Assembly (NCBI GenBank): GCA_006227785.1
Contig: SBFU01000349.1
Span: forward strand, 1 to 8,258
DNA length: 8,258 nt
Reading direction: 5' to 3'
Source: Burkholderiales bacterium
GTDB lineage: Bacteria > Pseudomonadota > Gammaproteobacteria > Burkholderiales > Burkholderiaceae_C
This document shows, piece by piece, positions 1-6,872 of this stretch; positions within the stretch are counted from its first letter, which is position 1; each line of letters opens with the position of its first letter. Under the pieces are notes generated by a model that was not told where the DNA came from, did no database searches, and was given only the letters and a program-made list of their open reading frames with translations. A program made the position numbers and the translations under genes.

Positions 1-1481
<1,481 letters not shown>

Positions 1482-1491
1482 AGCGTTGATC

Positions 1492-1545
1492 AGGCAGGTG
1501 TCCTGCCTCTGCCCCCGGTGTCCGGACTGGACCCGGGGGCTTTTT
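1492..1545 (+). terminator. Tandem-hairpin intrinsic terminator of katG
   Basis: Two hairpins lie in series just after the katG stop. The first has a perfect 7-bp stem (AGGCAGG at 1492-1498, CCTGCCT at 1502-1508) with a 3-nt loop. The second has an 8-bp G/C stem (1511-1518 with 1533-1540), continues past a small internal loop with 3 more pairs (1521-1523 with 1529-1531), and is followed directly by TTTTT at 1541-1545. The second is a textbook Rho-independent terminator; the first may assist it or protect the katG 3' end. Confidence 0.85.
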
Positions 1546-1548
1546 CTG

Positions 1549-1560
1549 TGAGGCGCCTCA
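1549..1560. repeat. Perfect 12-bp palindrome
   Basis: TGAGGCGCCTCA equals its own reverse complement. It lies 3 bases after the terminator T-run. Part of it, GGCGCCT, is repeated directly at 1567-1573, 15 bases on. It could be a protein-binding operator or only part of the GC-rich spacer. Confidence 0.5.
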
Positions 1561-1582
1561 AGGGTCGGCGCCTGAAATGGAA

Positions 1583-1602
1583 CGACCACCCTGGGGTGGT
1601 CG
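1583..1602. repeat. Perfect inverted repeat, 8-bp arms and 4-bp loop
   Basis: Arms CGACCACC (1583-1590) and GGTGGTCG (1595-1602) with loop CTGG. No T-run follows on the plus strand and no A-run precedes it, so it is not a simple intrinsic terminator. It could be an operator or an extragenic palindrome; the sequence alone cannot decide. Confidence 0.5.
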
Positions 1603-1741
1603 CGGTGTGCGGTCCCTTGACGCTGGGACCCTGGGCACAAGCGCATGATGGCGCAGATGTGTGAAAGCCTGGTGACGCGGCCGTCGGTCGGGGTCGGGGG
1701 CCGTTAGGACGAAAGATCGCTGAAGGTGCTCAAGTTTGGGT

Positions 1742-1789
1742 CAGGGCGGGCGAAAGAAAGCGCAAAAGGGTAACTGTCCGCCCTGGGAG
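1742..1789 (+). promoter_or_regulatory. 5' leader stem and ribosome binding site of the GAF gene
   Basis: CAGGGCGG (1742-1749) pairs perfectly with CCGCCCTG (1778-1785) around a 28-nt, mostly A-rich loop. The 3' arm ends on the first G of the Shine-Dalgarno sequence GGGAG (1785-1789), which sits 7 bases before the ATG at 1797. In RNA this stem could influence access to the ribosome site. No known riboswitch class was recognised, so a regulatory role is a guess; the ribosome binding site itself is clear. Confidence 0.4.
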
Positions 1790-1796
1790 CGAACAC

Positions 1797-2303
1797 ATGA
1801 TCCTGGCACCCATTCCCGAGTACGACAGCCAGCGCCTGAAGGCGCTGCGCAAGCTGCTGATCCTCGACACGCCCGCCGAAGAACGGTTTGACCGCATCAC
1901 GCAATTTGCCATGCGGGAATTCGACATGCCCATGGCGCTGGTGTCTCTGGTGGACCGGGACCGCCAGTGGTTCAAGTCCAATTTCGGCATCGATGCCGCC
2001 GAAACACCGAGGGACATCTCCTTCTGTGGCCACGCCATTCTGGAGCGCAACCTGCTGGTGGTGCCGGATGCCCTCAAGGACGAACGCTTCCACGACAACC
2101 CGCTGGTGGTCAACAAGCCGTGGATCCGGTTCTACGCCGGCGCGGTGCTGCGCATGCCCTATGGCGCGTCGCTGGGCACCCTTTGTGTGATGGACACCCG
2201 ACCTCGCGAGATGGATCCGGTGGACCTGTCCATCCTGTGCTCGCTGCGCGATCTGGTGGTGGAGGAAATGCTCCGCCAGGAGGCGACGACATGGCCAGCA
2301 TGA
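1797..2303 (+). CDS. Stand-alone GAF domain protein
   Basis: 168-residue soluble protein made almost wholly of one GAF sensory domain, with no output domain. It belongs to the GAF subfamily often found at the N-terminus of diguanylate cyclases and histidine kinases. Recognisable blocks in order: an N-terminal helix with ILDTPAEERFDRIT (about 22-35), ALVSLVDRDRQWFKS (47-61), ETPRDISFCGHAI (69-81), the VVPDAL...F..NPLV segment (88-104), IRFYAGAVLR (110-119) and GTLCVMD (127-133). Cys77, Cys130 and Cys148 are present; the first two sit at positions often occupied by Cys in this subfamily. The ATG at 1797 has GGGAG 7 bases upstream. The last 13 bases overlap the start of the receiver-like gene, so the two are probably made together and may form a sensor-partner pair. 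Ligand unknown. Its place after katG hints at stress sensing, but a terminator separates them, so that link is weak. Confidence 0.85.
   Translation: MILAPIPEYDSQRLKALRKLLILDTPAEERFDRITQFAMREFDMPMALVSLVDRDRQWFKSNFGIDAAETPRDISFCGHAILERNLLVVPDALKDERFHDNPLVVNKPWIRFYAGAVLRMPYGASLGTLCVMDTRPREMDPVDLSILCSLRDLVVEEMLRQEATTWPA
2278..2283 (+). promoter_or_regulatory. Strong Shine-Dalgarno fixing the start of the receiver-like gene
   Basis: AGGAGG lies inside the GAF coding sequence, 7 bases before the ATG at 2291. It favours that start over the in-frame ATG at 2300 and makes translational coupling with the upstream GAF gene likely. Confidence 0.75.
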
Positions 2304-2704
2304 CCCCGTCCAGCGGCTTGCCGCGCATCCTGTTGGTCGAACCCGACGGCCTGGTCAGGGGCACCGTTGCGTCGGTGTGCCGCGATCTGGGCCTGGCCGA
2401 AGTGGTGCAGGCGGTCAACTGTGAGCTGGTGCCCAAGGCCCTGGCCGACGATTCGCTGAGCGCCTGCATCCTGTCGCTGACGGACTGCGACGGCGCCCTT
2501 GACGTGCTGGACCGGTTGCGCCAAGGCGAGTACGCCTGCCAGGCCGACATGCCGGTGGCCCTGACCGCGACCGGCATTGACGCAGCCACCGCCGCCCGGC
2601 TCAAGCCCTTGCGCATCCGGCGCCTGCTGCTCAAGCCGTTCAAGATCCGCGACCTGGTCACCACGGTGGAGGCCCTGGTGGCCGCGACCACGGTGCCCGG
2701 CTGA
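2291..2704 (+). CDS. Receiver-like (CheY-type) protein, phospho-site apparently degenerate
   Basis: 137-residue protein that reads as a single response-regulator receiver domain with no output domain. First strand RILLVEPDG (12-20) carries Glu17 and Asp19, the acidic pair. The fourth strand has Thr92 in PVALTATG. The fifth strand has Lys115-Pro116-Phe117 in LLLKPF, followed by the usual last helix. The third strand, CILSLTDCDG (59-68), is unusual: Ser62 or Leu63 falls where the phosphorylated Asp is expected, and the nearest acids are Asp65 and Asp67, after the strand. It may therefore be a pseudo-receiver that works by binding rather than phosphorylation, or the loop may be shifted. The start at 2291 is set by a perfect AGGAGG. 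The gene overlaps the GAF gene by 13 bp, so the two likely act together. The frame stays open far upstream (to 1967), but that part is a shadow of the GAF gene. Confidence 0.78.
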   Translation: MASMTPSSGLPRILLVEPDGLVRGTVASVCRDLGLAEVVQAVNCELVPKALADDSLSACILSLTDCDGALDVLDRLRQGEYACQADMPVALTATGIDAATAARLKPLRIRRLLLKPFKIRDLVTTVEALVAATTVPG

Positions 2705-2725
2705 CGCGGCACGGCGCGCGCAGGG

Positions 2726-4834
2726 TCAGACGGTCAGCGGATCGACGTCGACCGCAAATCGGATCAACCCGCGCGCCTCGGGCAGGCTGCGCGCCTGCAG
2801 CAGAACCGGTTGCCAGGCGGCCAGGAAGCTTTGCAACGCCGGGCGCGAGTCCGACTCGAGCAGCAGTTGCGCCCGCTCCACGTTGGCCACCCGCTGGATG
2901 TTCAGTGGCACGGCCGGGTACAGGGTGACCTGGTCGCTGCCAGGCAATCCTGCGGCCGCGGCGGCCGCACCATTGAGAAAGGCCTGGGCTGCCTGCTGGC
3001 TGCGCGCATCGGCGCGCAGCAGCGCCTGGAAGCCGAACGGCGGCATGGCCGCCGCTTGCCGATCGGCCAGCTGCGCGGTCGCAAAACCCGGGTAGTCGTG
3101 GCGGGCCAGCGCATCGAACAGCGGATGCTGCGGGTGCCAGGTCTGGACCCACATCTCGCTGGCGCTGCTGTGCCGCGCGTCGCGACCGGCCCGGCCGGCG
3201 GCCTGCATGAGCAGGGCAAACAGCCGTTCGGGTGCCCGGTGGTCCGAGGCAAACAGGGCCGCATCGGCGTTGACGCTGGCCACCAGGGTGATGCGCCGGA
3301 AGTCGTGCCCTTTGGCCACCATCTGCGTGCCCACCAGCACGTCCACTTCGCCGGCGTGGAGGGCGTCCAGCTGGGCTTCCAGACTCCCCTTGGCACGGGT
3401 CGTGTCGGCGTCCATGCGGGCCACGCGCACCGGCGACCCGTCCGGTCGCCGCACGTCGGCCAGCAGGGCGCCCAGTTGCTCTTCCAGTTGCTCGGTGCCG
3501 CGCCCGACGGGAACGATGTCCAGGTTGCCGCAGTCCGGGCAGGCGCGCGGCACACGCTGGGTGAAGCCGCAATGGTGGCAGCGCAGCGTGCGGTCGATCT
3601 TGTGGAACACCCGGTAGGCACTGCAATGCGGGCAGCTGCTCTTCCAGTCGCAGGCGCCGCAGGACAGCACGGGGGCGTAGCCGCGGCGGTTGAGCAGCAC
3701 CAGGCACTGTTCGCCGCGCCCGATGCGCGTCTGCATGGCCGCCAGCAGCGCAGGCGCCAGCAAGGCTCCCTTGGGCTGGTGGTTCATGTCGACCAGCCGC
3801 AGCCGGGGCAGCTCGCCGCCGCCGATACGGCCCGGCATGTCGACACGCTGGTAGCGGCCTTGTGCTGCGGCGTGCCAGCTCTCCAAGGACGGGGTGGCGG
3901 AGCCCAGCAGAACCTGGCAGCGGGCTGACGCATCGGTCTCCAGCCGGGCCCGGTACACGGCCAGGTCGCGTGCCGAATAACGGGCCCCTTCCTGGCTTTT
4001 GTAGCTCGGGTCGTGTTCCTCGTCCACCACGATCAGGCGCAGCCCGGGCAGACTGGCAAAGATGGCCATCCGGGTGCCCAGCACGATGCGCGCATGCCCC
4101 GCGTGTGCGGCCAGCCAGGCCTGCAGCCGTTGGGGTGGGGTCATGCCGCTGTGCAGGCAGACCAGGGCCCCGGCGCCGAAGCCGGCCTCGAAGCGTTCAC
4201 GGAAGCGGGCTTCCAGCTGGGGGGTGAGGTTGATCTCCGGCACCATCACCAGCACCTGCGCCTTGGCGTCGGCGGCCAGGGCCTGTTCGGTGGCGCGAAG
4301 GTAGACCTCGGTCTTGCCGCTGCCGGTGGCCCCGAACAGCAGCACCGGGCGGTCCGCCTGGGCCAGTGCGGCCAGCGCGCGTTCCTGATCCGTGCTGACC
4401 ATCGGGATATTCACCGGCGTCGGTGCGCCGGAAGACCCATTGCCTGTGCCAGCCCGTGCGGTGGCCAGGCGTCGCAGGCGGCGCTGCAACTGGGTGTTGT
4501 CCAGCTCCCGCAACGCGGGTGGCAGAGCCCCCATGGCCACCTCCCCCAGGCTTCGCTGGTAGTAGCGCGCGGCAAACTGGACCAGCTGGCGCCATCGACC
4601 GTTCAGGGGCTCCAGGCCTTCCAGCGCCGCGCCGATGGGCCGGGCCTGGGCCGGCTCCAGGTCCTGTGGCGGAACGTCGGTACAGGTCCACACCACCCCC
4701 AGCACCTCACGTGAACCCAACGGAACGCGCACCAGGGTACCCGGCGCAAGCGGCGACTCACTTCGGTAGCTCAGCGTCTGTGCCAGCCCGCCGTGGGCCG
4801 GTGTGGCCACGGCGACGGTAGGCCAAAAGCTCAT
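2726..4834 (-). CDS. priA: Primosomal protein N' (replication restart helicase PriA)
   Basis: 702-residue, apparently complete superfamily 2 3'-to-5' DNA helicase that recognises stalled or repaired forks and reloads the replicative helicase. N-terminal 3'-DNA-binding domain about 1-105 (VAVATPAHGGLAQTLSY, then VRVPLGSREVLGVVW). Walker A GATGSGKT at 168-175; Walker B DEEH at 271-274; LLGSATPS at 309-316. Eight Cys that bind the two structural zincs lie in four pairs: 392/395, 401/404, 419/422, 432/435. The second helicase lobe has VGTQMVAKGHDF (501-512) and QAAGRAGR (544-551). The C-terminus ends in the usual DVDP block. The ATG at 4834 fits the family N-terminus, but only a weak AAAAGG-type ribosome site precedes it. 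It lies downstream of hemE on the same strand, 379 bp away, so it likely has its own promoter in that spacer. Its 3' end faces the receiver-like gene 21 bp away. Confidence 0.97.
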   Translation of the reverse strand: MSFWPTVAVATPAHGGLAQTLSYRSESPLAPGTLVRVPLGSREVLGVVWTCTDVPPQDLEPAQARPIGAALEGLEPLNGRWRQLVQFAARYYQRSLGEVAMGALPPALRELDNTQLQRRLRRLATARAGTGNGSSGAPTPVNIPMVSTDQERALAALAQADRPVLLFGATGSGKTEVYLRATEQALAADAKAQVLVMVPEINLTPQLEARFRERFEAGFGAGALVCLHSGMTPPQRLQAWLAAHAGHARIVLGTRMAIFASLPGLRLIVVDEEHDPSYKSQEGARYSARDLAVYRARLETDASARCQVLLGSATPSLESWHAAAQGRYQRVDMPGRIGGGELPRLRLVDMNHQPKGALLAPALLAAMQTRIGRGEQCLVLLNRRGYAPVLSCGACDWKSSCPHCSAYRVFHKIDRTLRCHHCGFTQRVPRACPDCGNLDIVPVGRGTEQLEEQLGALLADVRRPDGSPVRVARMDADTTRAKGSLEAQLDALHAGEVDVLVGTQMVAKGHDFRRITLVASVNADAALFASDHRAPERLFALLMQAAGRAGRDARHSSASEMWVQTWHPQHPLFDALARHDYPGFATAQLADRQAAAMPPFGFQALLRADARSQQAAQAFLNGAAAAAAGLPGSDQVTLYPAVPLNIQRVANVERAQLLLESDSRPALQSFLAAWQPVLLQARSLPEARGLIRFAVDVDPLTV

Positions 4835-4881
4835 CTTGCGCGCCTTTTCTTCGGTTCAACTGTCGAAATTTACGCTAAGTG

Positions 4882-5031
4882 CTTGATTTGATTTTGCTTC
4901 CGATGCTGTCCAGAGAATCTGTGGATAACTTTGTTGATAGTTGTCCCCGGTGGCCCTGGAAGCCTTGAAAATCAAGGGCTTTCTTAAATTGCTCACAAAA
5001 AAAGCAGAAAGCAAAGGCTAATCAAATCAAG
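4882..5031. repeat. Widely spaced inverted repeat in the AT-rich spacer
   Basis: CTTGATTTGATT (4882-4893) is the exact reverse complement of AATCAAATCAAG (5020-5031). The symmetry resumes just inside: TTTGCTT (4893-4899) matches AAGCAAA (5009-5015), with four or five extra bases on the right side. The arms enclose one DnaA box and a small CCTTGA-AAA-TCAAGG hairpin (4963-4977). Confidence 0.6.
4920..4928 (-). promoter_or_regulatory. DnaA box 1 (TTATCCACA)
   Basis: The minus strand reads TTATCCACA, identical to the high-affinity E. coli DnaA box. A 7-of-9 relative, CTATCAACA, lies 3 bases away (4932-4940, same strand). About 90 bp upstream of the priA start. Binding is inferred from the motif only. 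Confidence 0.55.
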
Positions 5032-5106
5032 GACTTACGGTTCACATGACGGATGGGTGACGCTGTCACACACATCAGACCGTGCGTTGCGTCGCAGCAC
5101 GAATTT

Positions 5107-5115
5107 TGTGCATAA
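5107..5115 (-). promoter_or_regulatory. DnaA box 2 (TTATGCACA)
   Basis: The minus strand reads TTATGCACA, which fits the consensus TTATNCACA exactly and points the same way as box 1. It lies 8 bases downstream of a perfect TTGACA (minus strand, 5124-5129). If that is a real -35, DnaA bound here would cover the promoter spacer of priA. The promoter is uncertain because the -10 is weak. Confidence 0.45.
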
Positions 5116-5173
5116 GTGAAGCTTGTCAAGTGCTTTTTTGGCCAGATTTTGTGCTAGCAGCCGGCGCTTGCCC

Positions 5174-5195
5174 CATGCGGCCCCCGCGCCGCATG
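5174..5195. repeat. Stable hairpin downstream of hemE
   Basis: CATGCGGC (5174-5181) pairs with GCCGCATG (5188-5195), an 8-bp stem with a 6-nt loop. No T-run follows on the minus strand, so it is not a classic terminator on its own; it may back up the hairpin at the hemE stop or protect the 3' end. Confidence 0.5.
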
Positions 5196-5199
5196 CGCC

Positions 5200-5222
5200 A
5201 AAAGCCCTGCCGCTCAGGCGGC
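5200..5222 (-). terminator. Putative hemE terminator overlapping its stop codon
   Basis: On the minus strand GCCGC-CTGA-GCGGC (5222-5209) forms a 5-bp G/C stem whose loop contains the hemE TGA. It is followed, after AGGGC, by TTTT (5203-5200). The stem is short and the T-run is brief and displaced, so this is a moderate candidate. A second hairpin follows at 5174-5195. Confidence 0.4.
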
Positions 5223-6308
5223 GCGAAGCCGGCGCGAGTGGCTGTGCACCGCGTCCACCAGCACCTTCACATGCTCGGGCGGCGTGAACTGGCTGATGCC
5301 GTGGCCCAGGTTGAAGATGTGCGTCGGGCCTTGGCCCGCGCCCTGGTGGGGTTTGCCGAAGCTCTCCAGCACGGCCGCCACCTCGCGATCGATGGCCTCG
5401 GGTGGCGCGAACAGCACGTTGGGGTCGATGTTGCCCTGCAAGGCTTTGCTGTCGCCCACCAGCGCACGTGCCGCACCCAGGTTCACCGTCCAGTCCAGGC
5501 CCAGGGCCTCGCAGTCCAGCTCCTTCATGTCGGCCAGCCACAGGCCGCCGCCTTTGGTGAAGACGATACGCGGAATCACCGTACCGCTGGCGTCCGTGCG
5601 CTTGAGCTGCGCCAGCACGCGCTTCGTGTAGGCCAGCGAAAACGCCTGGAATTTGCCGTCGGCCAGCACGCCGCCCCAGCTGTCGAACACCATCACCGCC
5701 TGCGCGCCAGCGTCGATCTGCGCGTTCAGGTAGGTGGCCACCGCGTCCGCGTTGATCGCCAGGATGCGGTGCATCAGGTCCGGGCGGCTGTACATCAGGC
5801 TCTTGACCGCGCGGTAGTCGTCCGAGCCGCCACCCTCGACCATGTAGCAGGCCAGCGTCCAGGGGCTGCCCGAGAAGCCGATCAGCGGCACGCGGCCGTT
5901 GAGCGCCTTGCGGATGCTGGTGACGGCGTCGAACACGTAGCGCAGCTTGTCCATGTCCGGCACCGCCAGCGTGGCCACGTCGGCTTCGGTGCGGATGTTG
6001 CGCGCGAATTTCGGGCCCTCACCTTGTGCGAACGACAGGCCCAGGCCCATCGCGTCCGGCACGGTCAGGATGTCGGAGAACAGGATGGCCGCGTCCAGCG
6101 CGTAGCGCTCCAGCGGCTGCAGCGTCACCTCGGTCGCGTAGTCCACATTGGTGGCCAGCCCCATGAACGAACCCGCTTTGGCGCGTGTGGCGCAGTACTC
6201 GGGCAAATAGCGTCCGGCCTGGCGCATCAGCCAGACCGGGGTATGGTCGGTGGACTGGCGCAGGCAGGCGCGAAGAAAGGTGTCGTTCTGCAGGGCGTCA
6301 AAGGGCAT
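5214..6308 (-). CDS. hemE: Uroporphyrinogen decarboxylase HemE
   Basis: 364 residues, the full family length. Cytoplasmic enzyme of heme and tetrapyrrole synthesis that removes four acetate carboxyl groups from uroporphyrinogen III to give coproporphyrinogen III, without a cofactor. Signatures: [15 protein letters not shown] near the N-terminus with Arg29 and Arg33; FSDIL with the catalytic Asp79; [13 protein letters not shown] with Tyr155; VFDSWGG with Ser210; and NLGHGI with His336 near the C-terminus. These match the substrate-binding residues known for the family (human Asp86, Tyr164, Ser219, His339). The ATG at 6308 fits the usual N-terminus, though no strong Shine-Dalgarno is seen. A GATAAT that could be a -10 lies about 40 bp upstream (minus strand, 6354-6349) without a good -35. 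It sits 102 bp downstream of the rhodanese gene and probably has its own promoter. Confidence 0.98.
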   Translation of the reverse strand: MPFDALQNDTFLRACLRQSTDHTPVWLMRQAGRYLPEYCATRAKAGSFMGLATNVDYATEVTLQPLERYALDAAILFSDILTVPDAMGLGLSFAQGEGPKFARNIRTEADVATLAVPDMDKLRYVFDAVTSIRKALNGRVPLIGFSGSPWTLACYMVEGGGSDDYRAVKSLMYSRPDLMHRILAINADAVATYLNAQIDAGAQAVMVFDSWGGVLADGKFQAFSLAYTKRVLAQLKRTDASGTVIPRIVFTKGGGLWLADMKELDCEALGLDWTVNLGAARALVGDSKALQGNIDPNVLFAPPEAIDREVAAVLESFGKPHQGAGQGPTHIFNLGHGISQFTPPEHVKVLVDAVHSHSRRLRAA

Positions 6309-6410
6309 GGGGTGGTCCGGGTGGTGTCAATCGCGATGTACACCCCGGATTATCCCGCCAGAACCCCGCTCCATCGGTCATTCCGGTCCAGAGAAGCGCA
6401 GGCCGGAAAA

Positions 6411-6872
6411 TCAGGAGCGCGGCAAACCGAAGGGCCGAACCATGGGCCAGCCATTTTTCGCCCAAGCGCTCATGCCGCCGTGCACGTAGCGCACGTTGTC
6501 CCAACCGGCTTCCTTCATGGCTTCGACCACCTTGCTCGACCGGTTCTGGGTGTTGCAGATGATGAGCACCGGCTGTGCGGGGTCTTTCGGTATCTCGCCC
6601 AGACGCTGCTGCAGTTGCGACATGGGCAGCAGGCGGGCGCCATTGGCGACGCCGGTGGCGTGCTCGTCGTGTTCCCGGATGTCGAACATGATCACCTGTC
6701 TGGACTCGAACAGCCTGCGGCCTTCGTCCAGTTCCACGCGCAGGGGGTCGGGTTGCCGGCTGCAGCCGCCCAGAACCGGCGGCAGCAGCCCGGCAGCCAC
6801 CAGCAGACCCACCGAGACGATCCGTCGGCGGTGCGTCAGTGCCGGTGCCACCGGCGGTTCAGAGAGTCTCAT
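6411..6872 (-). CDS. Rhodanese-like lipoprotein (periplasmic sulfurtransferase candidate)
   Basis: 153 residues. The N-terminus has RRR at 15-17, a hydrophobic stretch (18-34) and the lipobox LGGC with Cys37, so it should be lipid-anchored on the outer face of the inner membrane or on the outer membrane. A single rhodanese domain follows (about 44-145): VIMFDIREHDEHATG (60-74), the active-site strand and loop VLIICNTQNRS with Cys106 and Arg111, then AGWDNVRYVHGGMSAW (122-137). The Cys-to-Arg loop has the six-residue spacing of true rhodaneses, so it could carry a persulfide; the substrate is unknown. The start ATG overlaps the stop of the peroxiredoxin-like gene (TGATG) and has no clear ribosome site of its own, so it is translationally coupled to that gene. 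Longer open reading in this frame to 7322 is a shadow of the upstream gene. Confidence 0.85.
   Translation of the reverse strand: MRLSEPPVAPALTHRRRIVSVGLLVAAGLLPPVLGGCSRQPDPLRVELDEGRRLFESRQVIMFDIREHDEHATGVANGARLLPMSQLQQRLGEIPKDPAQPVLIICNTQNRSSKVVEAMKEAGWDNVRYVHGGMSAWAKNGWPMVRPFGLPRS

Larger units (their letters stand above)
1546..1796. other. Intergenic spacer with palindromes, katG to GAF gene
   Basis: No gene is seen in this stretch on either strand; minus-strand open frames reaching into it from the right are shadows of the GAF gene. It is rich in dyad symmetry: a perfect 12-bp palindrome TGAGGCGCCTCA (1549-1560) whose GGCGCCT core recurs at 1567-1573; a perfect 8-bp stem with 4-nt loop (1583-1590 with 1595-1602); a 6-bp stem GGTCCC/GGGACC (1611-1616 with 1625-1630). 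Any promoter for the GAF gene must lie here, but no convincing -35/-10 pair was found (TTGACG at 1617-1622 has no good -10 partner). Confidence 0.6.
4835..5213. other. hemE-priA intergenic region, partly AT-rich, with DnaA-box motifs
   Basis: About 380 bp with no credible gene on either strand. The 180 bases from 4861 to 5040 are about 42% GC by hand count, clearly below the surrounding genes. The region holds two consensus DnaA boxes, a 12-bp inverted repeat, several short hairpins (4963-4977; 5057-5069, GTGAC-GCT-GTCAC; 5081-5101, an 8-bp stem with a 2-nt bulge) and the 3' hairpins of hemE. It must also carry the priA promoter. A perfect TTGACA -35 is present on the minus strand (5124-5129), but its -10 partner is poor (AAAATT or AAATTC at 16-17 bp spacing). 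Confidence 0.75.

Noticed and set aside
1701..1796. Cyclic-di-GMP or other known riboswitch before the GAF gene
   Set aside because: Short fragments such as CGCAAAAGGG recall parts of such RNAs, but the conserved helices and their order are not there.
1704..2116. Minus-strand open frames of about 130 codons opposite the GAF gene
   Set aside because: The plus-strand frame gives a clear GAF domain with a ribosome site; the antisense translations resemble no family.
1967..2290. N-terminal extension of the receiver-like gene
   Set aside because: The upstream part is the GAF gene read in another frame. The perfect AGGAGG and the receiver fold both begin at the ATG at 2291.
2658..3928. Long open frames on both strands inside priA (349 and 372 codons)
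   Set aside because: PriA motifs run through the whole stretch in one frame. The alternatives are low-complexity Arg/Pro/Gly/Ala-rich and carry no motif.
4835..5213. Chromosome replication origin between hemE and priA
   Set aside because: Two DnaA boxes and AT-rich DNA are suggestive, but there is no dense box cluster and no row of AT 13-mers; origins in this order are normally next to dnaA. Kept as a DnaA-linked finding, not called as an origin.
6381..6408. Hairpin TTCCGG...CCGGAA as terminator after the rhodanese gene
   Set aside because: The stem is 6 bp with a 16-base loop, and on the minus strand no T-run follows it; the T-run lies on the wrong side.
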